In this document: in pieces, positions 49,931 to 55,321 of the stretch
Numbering within the stretch: the stretch's first letter is position 1
Layout: each line of letters opens with the position of its first letter
Assembly: GCA_022800665.1 (NCBI GenBank)
Contig: JAAWQS010000009.1
Span: forward strand, 1 to 55,321
Length of the DNA stretch: 55,321 bases
Direction: 5' to 3'
From: Oscillospiraceae bacterium
GTDB taxonomy: Bacteria > Bacillota > Clostridia > Oscillospirales > Oscillospiraceae
Program-made: the position numbers and the translations under genes
The notes under the pieces: model-generated
What the model was told of the DNA's origin: nothing
Seen by the model: the letters and a program-made list of their open reading frames with translations, nothing else
Database searches by the model: none

Positions 49931-50848
49931 ATGGAGTATGTCCTGACAACAGAAAAATTAAGCAAACGCTACAGCCGCTTCACGGCTCTGGACGGTCTGT
50001 CCATGCATGTGCCCAAAGGCGCGGTCTACGGGCTGGTAGGCAGAAACGGCGCGGGCAAAACCACCCTCATCCGGCTGGTCTGCGGTCTGCAGACGCCTAC
50101 GTCCGGTCTGTACACCCTCTACGGCGTGTCCCATACGGACCGCCGGGGGCTGTCGAAAGTCCGGCGGCGTATGGGCGCGGTGGTGGAGACGCCGTCCATC
50201 TACCTGGACCTGACCGCCGAGGACAACCTGAAGGAACAGTATCTCATCCTGGGCCGTCCCTCCTTCGACGGCATACCGGACCTGCTGAAGCTGGTGGGCC
50301 TGGAGGACACGGGAAAGAAAAAAGCCCGCCACTTCTCTCTGGGGATGAAACAGAGGCTGGGCATTGCGGTGGCTCTGGCCGGGGACCCCGACCTGCTGGT
50401 TTTGGACGAGCCGGTCAACGGACTGGACCCCCAGGGGATCATTGAAGTCCGGGAGCTGATTCTGAAGCTGAACCGGGAGCGGCAGATTACCGTCATCATC
50501 TCCAGCCATATCCTGGACGAGCTGGCGAGGCTGGCCACCCACTACGGCTTCATCGACAGCGGACGCATGGTGAAGGAGCTGAGCGCCCAGGAGCTGGAGG
50601 CGGCCTGCCGGAAATGCGTCCATGTGGAGGTCAGCGACACCGGCGCACTGGCACGGGTGCTGGACGGCATGGGGGTGGATTACAAAATCCGCTCGGAAAA
50701 GGAGGCGGACATATTTGCGCAGCTCAATGTCTCCCAGCTCACCCTGGCGTTGGCAAAGGAAAACTGCGAGGCGCTGTCCATGCAGGAGCGGGACGAGAGT
50801 CTGGAGAGCTATTTTGTCAACCTGGTGGGAGGTGGCGGACATGCGTAG
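49931..50848 (+). CDS. ABC transporter ATPase, bacitracin/lantibiotic-resistance type
   Basis: 305 residues. Walker A GRNGAGKTT (about 36-44), variant signature FSLGMKQRLGIAVAL in place of LSGGQ (usual in BcrA-type ATPases), Walker B LLVLDEPVNGLDP and the switch SSHILDEL. The C-terminal 80 residues are the extra domain of this subfamily. GGAGG is 10 nt before the ATG. Its end overlaps the first permease gene by 8 nt. Together with two permeases and a two-component system it should sense and counter a cell-envelope peptide or antibiotic. Confidence 0.88.
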   Translation: MEYVLTTEKLSKRYSRFTALDGLSMHVPKGAVYGLVGRNGAGKTTLIRLVCGLQTPTSGLYTLYGVSHTDRRGLSKVRRRMGAVVETPSIYLDLTAEDNLKEQYLILGRPSFDGIPDLLKLVGLEDTGKKKARHFSLGMKQRLGIAVALAGDPDLLVLDEPVNGLDPQGIIEVRELILKLNRERQITVIISSHILDELARLATHYGFIDSGRMVKELSAQELEAACRKCVHVEVSDTGALARVLDGMGVDYKIRSEKEADIFAQLNVSQLTLALAKENCEALSMQERDESLESYFVNLVGGGGHA

Positions 50849-51659
50849 GCTGCTGGCGGCAAATCTGTTGCGGATGAGAAAAACATTTCTGTTCTGGGGG
50901 ACGCTGCTGTTCCACGCGGCCTTCGCTCTATTCCGGATTTATACCATCTATCAAGACAGAAAGTTCGGCTATCGGACCACGCTGGACGAGGCTCTCTTTA
51001 CCGTTATCATGGTCGAGGGCCTGACGATAGCGGTGTTTACCGCCGTATTCCTGGGGACGGAATACAGCGACGGGGCCGTACGCAACAAAATCGCCGTAGG
51101 CCACAGCCGGATGCATATTTATCTGGCAAACCTGCTGACGGTCTCCATTGCCTGCCTCCTGTTCATCGCCGTCTATCTGCTGGCCATTCTGGCAGTGGGA
51201 CTGCCGGTGTTGGGCAGCCCGGCCCTCAGCGTGCGGGTCATTTTGAACACTCTGCTGGGTACGCTGGCTACGGCGGCGGCCTTCTGCTCCCTCTATACCT
51301 TCGTCGGCATGAGCGTCAGTCAGAAGTCCACCGGCTGCATCCTCTGCATCCTGCTCTTTTTCGGCATGATGATTGCCTCCACCTACGTTGCCGCCAGGCT
51401 GGACGCACCGTCGGAGCGTGCGGTTTTTGAGATGGTAGACGGGGAGATGGTTTCCCACATAGAGCCAAACCCGAAGTATCTCTCGGACAGCGAGCGGGCA
51501 GTCTATCAGTTTGCAATGGATTTCCTGCCCACCGGTCAGGCGACCCAATATATGATCATGACGGGCCGGACTGGAAGGATGTCCCTGTATTCTGTTCTGA
51601 TCGCGCTCTGCACAGCCGGAGGCGGGCAGGCGTACTTCCGGCGGAAGGACATCAAATAG
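50841..51659 (+). CDS. ABC transporter permease (ABC-2 type)
   Basis: 272 residues with about six membrane segments; LLAANLLRMRKTFLFWGTLL at the N-terminus and FTAVFLGTEYSDGAVRNKIAVG (the conserved EYSDGxxRNK block of this permease group) near residue 62. The frame is open far upstream inside the ATPase gene, but GGAGGTGG fixes ATG 50841. It resembles the next permease, with EFSDGALRNKLIAG, so the two arose by duplication. Confidence 0.82.
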   Translation: MRRLLAANLLRMRKTFLFWGTLLFHAAFALFRIYTIYQDRKFGYRTTLDEALFTVIMVEGLTIAVFTAVFLGTEYSDGAVRNKIAVGHSRMHIYLANLLTVSIACLLFIAVYLLAILAVGLPVLGSPALSVRVILNTLLGTLATAAAFCSLYTFVGMSVSQKSTGCILCILLFFGMMIASTYVAARLDAPSERAVFEMVDGEMVSHIEPNPKYLSDSERAVYQFAMDFLPTGQATQYMIMTGRTGRMSLYSVLIALCTAGGGQAYFRRKDIK

Positions 51660-51673
51660 GGGAGGTCGTTGGG

Positions 51674-52516
51674 ATGTATAATCTATTGTCCGCCAATTTT
51701 GCGCGGCTCAGGAAAAGCAGGGCCTTTTACGTGGCAGTGGCCGCAATGCTGCTCTATGCCCTCTTTGTTGTGGGTACGTGCTGGAGGGCGTTTCTCAGCG
51801 GACAGCCCTTTGAAGCCGGTATGGAGGACCTGCTCCTGTTTGCCTTCGCCACGGCGCGGGTCATCCCTACGCCGGCCTTTATGACCGCCCCGCTGGTCAG
51901 TGTGTTTCTGGGCGCGGAGTTCAGCGACGGCGCCCTGCGCAACAAGCTGATTGCAGGCCGGACCCGAACGGAGATTTATTTCGCCAATCTGCTCACCTGT
52001 ATGGGTGCGGCCCTGCTGCTGGCAATGGTTTACATTGTTCTGACCTTTGCCGCTGGCATGCCGGTATTGAAAGGTTTCCGGATTCCGATTCCCCAGGTCC
52101 TCGCACTGCTGGGAGCGGGGCTGCTGGCGTTGTGCGCCTATGGGTCGGTTTTGAACATGGCCGCAATGCTGATGGGAAATAAGGCCAATACCGCAATTCT
52201 GACCCTGACGGCGGCGGTTGTGGTCACGGTCTTTCTGGGTATTACCCTGGAGCGGCTGGATGCGCCGGAATTTACTGCCATTTATGATATTACCGGGAGA
52301 TATATCGAAGAAAGGATTCCCAATCCTGCATATATCCGGCCTCCGGCACGGGCGGGGTATGAATTTTTGCTGGATTTATTTCCCACCGGGCAATGCCTGC
52401 GGCTGTCTGTGCAGGAGGTGGAGAAGCTGTGGCGGCTTCCGCTGCTGAGCCTGGCCGTTATTGCGGGCAGCAGCGGGGTGGGGCTGGCAGTGTTTTGCCG
52501 GAAAGATTTGAATTGA
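51674..52516 (+). CDS. ABC transporter permease (ABC-2 type)
   Basis: 280 residues, about six segments (FYVAVAAMLLYALFVVGTCW first), with FLGAEFSDGALRNKLIAGRT matching the first permease. GGGGAGG precedes the ATG. The two permeases are expected to form a heterodimer with the shared ATPase. Confidence 0.82.
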   Translation: MYNLLSANFARLRKSRAFYVAVAAMLLYALFVVGTCWRAFLSGQPFEAGMEDLLLFAFATARVIPTPAFMTAPLVSVFLGAEFSDGALRNKLIAGRTRTEIYFANLLTCMGAALLLAMVYIVLTFAAGMPVLKGFRIPIPQVLALLGAGLLALCAYGSVLNMAAMLMGNKANTAILTLTAAVVVTVFLGITLERLDAPEFTAIYDITGRYIEERIPNPAYIRPPARAGYEFLLDLFPTGQCLRLSVQEVEKLWRLPLLSLAVIAGSSGVGLAVFCRKDLN

Positions 52517-52654
52517 TTTCTGCGGAAAAACATAGTACAATGTTCTCAGCAGGAGGCGTTTCTATGATTATGGAACTATGAGCCGTTCTATTATCTGGGA
52601 GACAGCCGTGACGTTCTGTGAAGAACAATTGGCGCAGAAACAGAGGTGACGCCC

Positions 52655-53536
52655 ATGCTCTCCTGGCTGTTCCTTTTGGTCATCCTGGTCCAGTGGATGA
52701 AAATCCGCTCCATTAGACGGGGGTTGGACGAGATTGCCTCCCAGCTGGGGGAGCGTCTGGAGGGAGATACCAACAACCTTCTGTTCCTCTCCACCCGTGA
52801 CCGGCATGTCCGATGTCTGGCGGCGCAGCTGGATACCCGCCTCCGCCAGCTCCGCCGCCAGCGGCAGAAGTACCAGTCCGGCGACCAGGAGCTGAAGGAG
52901 GCCGTCGCCAACATCTCCCACGACCTCCGCACCCCCCTGACCGCCATCTGCGGTTATTTGCAGCTGCTGGACCGGGAGGCCCTGCCGGAACAGGCGGCGC
53001 GGTATCTGTCCTTCATAGGGGAGCGGGTGCAGGCCCTCCGGCAGCTGACAGAGGAGCTGTTCCGCTACTCCGTGGTCCTTTCCACGGCGGACGAGCTGCA
53101 TATAGAGGAGGTGTGCCTCAACGGCGCGCTGGAGGAGGCTGTGGCCGCCTTTTACGCCGCCCTCACCGGACGGGGCATTGTGCCAGTGATTGAAATGCCG
53201 GACCGGCGGGTTGTACGGCGTCTGGACCGGCGGGCCCTTGGACGGATTTTCAGCAATATCCTCAGCAATGCCATCAAGTACAGCGGCGGCGACCTGCGCC
53301 TTGCCTTGCAGGAGGACGGCACACTGCTCTTTGAAAATACCGCCGCCAGTCTGGATGAGGTGCAGGTAGGCAGGCTCTTTGACCGCTTTTTCTCTGTGGA
53401 GACGGCTCAGGAATCCACTGGACTGGGGTTAGCAATTGCCCGCGCGCTGGCGGAGCGGATGGGCGGCGCGGCTTCGGCCAGCTATCACAGCGGGAAGCTG
53501 TGCGTGCAGGTGAGTTTCCCGGAAAATTTGGCATAA
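52655..53536 (+). CDS. Sensor histidine kinase, short-N-terminus type
   Basis: 293 residues. One membrane segment at the very N-terminus (LSWLFLLVILVQWM) and no extracellular loop, then a dimerisation helix with the phospho-His in ANISHDLRTPLTAICGYLQL (about residue 90), N-box NILSNAIKY and G-box STGLGLAIARAL. Such intramembrane-sensing kinases depend on a partner ABC transporter, which fits the genes upstream. Start ATG 52655 follows AGAGGTGA; the GTG at 52646 lies in that site. The 137 nt before it hold only a five-codon frame with a good site (52563) and a 23-codon frame (52578-52649). Confidence 0.85.
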   Translation: MLSWLFLLVILVQWMKIRSIRRGLDEIASQLGERLEGDTNNLLFLSTRDRHVRCLAAQLDTRLRQLRRQRQKYQSGDQELKEAVANISHDLRTPLTAICGYLQLLDREALPEQAARYLSFIGERVQALRQLTEELFRYSVVLSTADELHIEEVCLNGALEEAVAAFYAALTGRGIVPVIEMPDRRVVRRLDRRALGRIFSNILSNAIKYSGGDLRLALQEDGTLLFENTAASLDEVQVGRLFDRFFSVETAQESTGLGLAIARALAERMGGAASASYHSGKLCVQVSFPENLA

Positions 53537-53562
53537 AGCAGCGGCAGAAGGAGGCCTTTGCA

Positions 53563-53766
53563 TTGAGCAGTAATTTGGCATATCAGGAAGAATGGCAGGA
53601 GGAGCTGATCAGGGGCGGGGTGGTGGCGATGGCCCCCGCTGCACCCCAGCACGGCCAAAAACGATAAGCGGCACAAAAAAACGTCTATGCGTCCAGCGGC
53701 GTCCCTGAGTACTGGATCGTCAGCCCACGGGAAAAATCCATTGAAGTCTATCTTCCCAGAAAGAGC
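53563..53766 (+). pseudogene. Uma2 remnant with internal deletion
   Basis: After AGAAGGAGG and a TTG start the frame reads SSNLAYQEEWQEELIRGGVV and AMAPAAPQHG, nearly the start of the 48470 Uma2 protein. It then hits TAA, and in the same frame resumes at 53680 with NVYASSGVPEYWIVSPREKS and IEVYLPR, the end of the core. About 75 codons holding the nuclease-like centre are missing, so it is inactive. The tail then runs into unrelated sequence. Confidence 0.8.
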
Positions 53767-53815
53767 GGGCGGCAGATGGCTAAGTTTTGGCCTTTTGGGG
53801 ACCGAAAATGGACGC

Positions 53816-53845
53816 AAAAAAAAGCCGCCTCCATCAGGAGACGGC
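53816..53845 (-). terminator. Terminator of the second DUF3800 gene
   Basis: Minus strand: GCCGTCTCC, TGAT, GGAGGCGGC (9-bp stem with one G-T pair) followed by eight T residues. It lies 66 nt past the DUF3800 stop. Confidence 0.85.
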
Positions 53846-53911
53846 CTCTATCAAGCTCCGCAGCTACTTTCCGACATTGCTTGTAAATTTTTCCAAACAG
53901 TATCATCCCAT

Positions 53912-54607
53912 TTATGATTCCGGAAGCTCCACCACAAAAATTCCCTGCTTGTGTAGGTCATCCGGTTTGTTACATGCAACATAATAAAGCCTGTTTGCAA
54001 TAATATCTGCTGACCGGATGAGTGGCTTTTTGGCGGAATTGCAAAAGGATACGGTAACATTTTGCAGGCTCGTGAATATAGGCGGAAAATATGTGCTGTA
54101 GTTCCAGTTGTGTGTCCCGCATTTGAATTCTCGCTCGATTGCTTCCCTAAGTTCATATATCCCGTTTGTTGCTGTGGTATGTTCATCAACAGATATGTAG
54201 ATATTGTTCACATCATCAGCCGAAAGAATACCATCTCGCATAAGATGTTCAAAAAGACGTTTCAATCCAATCTTATAGGCAAAGTCCAAATACCTCTGCT
54301 TGTCCTTTTTCGTATTAAAAATGCTTTTAAGCAGCAGATTTTGACTGATAACAATTCCAAATCGCTGATATTGCGCCACAGAGCGGAATAATTTTCCTTT
54401 ATCAGACAAGGTAACTGCAGTTGCTTTCAATTCTTGACCGCACTGGTAATTTCCGTTTTTTCGGATTATTCTTTCCACGTGTATATACTTTCTTGCACAT
54501 ACATCTCTTTGTTCCTTAGAGTAAAACAGAATTCCACCAAAGACAAAAATATCATTGTGTTTATAGTCAAAGACGCCGGATTCATCTGAATAAACGTAAA
54601 TGTCCAT
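53912..54607 (-). CDS. DUF3800 domain protein (copy 2)
   Basis: 231 residues: opening IYVYSDESGVFDYKHNDIFV with the DES motif, middle NNIYISVDEHTTATNG, and late block PLIRSADIIANRLYYVAC with the conserved Ala-Asp. RNase-H-like fold is predicted for the family; role unknown. A GTG three codons upstream overlaps the GGAG site, which is 8 nt from ATG 54607, so the ATG is used. The gene is AT-rich. It has a strong promoter, a leader of about 120 nt with hairpins, and a strong terminator, so it is a self-contained unit like copy 1. Confidence 0.8.
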   Translation of the reverse strand: MDIYVYSDESGVFDYKHNDIFVFGGILFYSKEQRDVCARKYIHVERIIRKNGNYQCGQELKATAVTLSDKGKLFRSVAQYQRFGIVISQNLLLKSIFNTKKDKQRYLDFAYKIGLKRLFEHLMRDGILSADDVNNIYISVDEHTTATNGIYELREAIEREFKCGTHNWNYSTYFPPIFTSLQNVTVSFCNSAKKPLIRSADIIANRLYYVACNKPDDLHKQGIFVVELPES

Positions 54608-54771
54608 AAAATTCACTCCAGATATATAAAGAGCCGCCTTGCGGCGGCCCCCCTGTGTCCGGCGTACTTATAGTACGCTTAAACGTTAATTCGGATACAC
54701 AAGTATACAGCGTATTTCTACCTGCATACCTATTATATGCAAAGAGAAGAAAAAAGTCAACAGGATATTGA
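54608..54771 (-). promoter_or_regulatory. Promoter and structured leader of DUF3800 copy 2
   Basis: Minus strand: TTGACT (54755-54760), 17-nt spacer, TATAAT (54732-54737). The leader has a perfect hairpin GCGTACT-TAT-AGTACGC (54662-54678) and, 26 nt before the start codon, GCCGCC-TTGC-GGCGGC (54633-54648) followed on this strand by TCTTTATAT, which is terminator-like. Confidence 0.65.
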
Positions 54772-55152
54772 AAAATATTTACTGAAAGCAAACAATGTTT
54801 TCTTTATACTGGCGTTCCTACTGCTTCCAGAGAGGATGTCGTCCGAAAAATAGAGTCTTATCCTAAGTTTACATCAAAAGACATCGAACATCTGCCATGT
54901 TTTGAAAGCTATGATAAAGCCTATCAGTACAGAGATAACCTGTTAGTGGTATTGCGCCGTACGGTTCTGCACGGCAAAAACCCCCGTTCCGCCATCTTGA
55001 CAAAACGAGGGCTGGTGCGTAAAATAAAAAGCAGAAAGGCGCTGCTGTATGGCAGTCAGCTCAAACCATCAGACCAACTTATGTTAGCCGTCCGGGGCCT
55101 AGCCGGGCGGCTAACACGCATATGTAGTCAGACACCGCCTCGCCACCTTTGA
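54772..55152 (+). other. Open frame without start, possible gene remnant
   Basis: After a stop at 54769 the frame is open to 55152 and reads like protein (TGVPTASREDVVRKIESYPK, HLPCFESYDKAYQYRDNLLV). Only a GTG at 54946 could start it, with no ribosome binding site. It resembles no family I can name; probably a truncated relic. Confidence 0.3.
55083..55115. terminator. Hairpin near the right edge
   Basis: 13-bp stem GTTAGCCGTCCGG / CCGGGCGGCTAAC with one G-T pair and a 7-nt loop; no T-run on either side. From here to the end of the window (55321) I see no convincing gene. Confidence 0.45.
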
Positions 55153-55321
55153 ATCGTGCAGCGGCTCCAATCGCCGTTATATAATTTTTCCAGGATTGCC
55201 CCCGGTCTGTACTGATTTGCAGGCTTGCTACTACTATCAACACCTAAAAATGATAGCTGAAAGTCGTATGTAATGATAGTATACTTAGTCTATGCCTATT
55301 CGACAAATCGGGAATTATGGA

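Noticed and set aside
1-55321. tRNA, rRNA genes or CRISPR arrays
   Set aside because: No T-loop/anticodon-arm pattern, rRNA core sequence or regularly spaced repeats were seen on reading both strands.

Overview
The window looks like chromosome from a GC-rich, anaerobic, gut-type member of the Clostridia, most likely Oscillospiraceae (Flavonifractor / Oscillibacter / Lawsonibacter-like). The evidence is the Firmicutes core block hprK - ROK glucokinase - murB - rapZ - yvcK - whiA, a 62-residue L28 gene, a PTS/antiterminator pair, strong AGGAGG ribosome binding sites, an anaerobic CO dehydrogenase and a galacto-N-biose phosphorylase locus for host-glycan use. Most of the window is GC-rich; several short stretches are clearly AT-rich (about 27.5-28.5, 36.3-39.6 and 53.9-55.3 kb) and look acquired. 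No tRNA, rRNA, CRISPR array or complete transposon was recognised.

Layout. (1) 0-16.2 kb, plus strand: a family 2 glycosyltransferase, then a Gram-positive pel-type exopolysaccharide operon (SDR-PelD fusion, PelE, PelA-like DUF2194 protein, PelF, PelG). It runs on without a clear break into a DUF2304 membrane protein, a GT4, a GT2, a large multi-spanning membrane protein, a DUF4832-type protein and a YwlG-family gene. (2) 16.2-26.5 kb, minus strand: cooS-cooF-flavin oxidoreductase, a C_GCAxxG_C_C protein, and the whiA/yvcK/rapZ/murB/glcK/hprK block. (3) 26.6-28.5 kb, plus: rpmB, a frameshifted hicB, and a DUF3800 gene lying between two identical 41-bp terminator hairpins. (4) 28.5-31.6 kb, minus: ptsG and its likely LicT/GlcT-type antiterminator. 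(5) 32.1-36.3 kb, plus: dnaE and a Uma2-family gene. (6) 36.3-39.6 kb: an AT-rich island of small membrane, zinc-ribbon, possible toxin/immunity and secreted proteins, with one pseudogene interrupted by a structured repeat. (7) 39.7-46.6 kb: an AraC regulator divergent from a sugar ABC importer and a GH112 phosphorylase, a coherent lacto-N-biose/galacto-N-biose utilisation locus. (8) 46.8-49.1 kb: L-lactate dehydrogenase, a DUF3786 gene and a second Uma2 gene. (9) 49.1-53.5 kb: a two-component system wrapped around a bacitracin/lantibiotic-type ABC transporter. (10) 53.5-55.3 kb: a decayed Uma2 copy, a second DUF3800 gene and about 0.7 kb with little recognisable coding.

How it fits together. 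PelD keeps the RxxD c-di-GMP site while having lost the cyclase motif, so polymer export by PelF/PelG is probably c-di-GMP gated. The sugar genes (hprK, ptsG, antiterminator, glucokinase, GNB/LNB phosphorylase, lactate dehydrogenase) describe a fermenting glycan user. CooS-CooF-oxidoreductase could pass electrons from CO to NAD(P)+ or a flavin acceptor. The points most worth a second look are the DUF3800 cassettes (terminator direct repeats, operator-bearing promoter, leader hairpins), the fused but catalytically dead SDR on PelD, the CooS active-site substitution, and the toxin/immunity-like pair in the AT-rich island. All calls come from reading the sequence; no database search was run.
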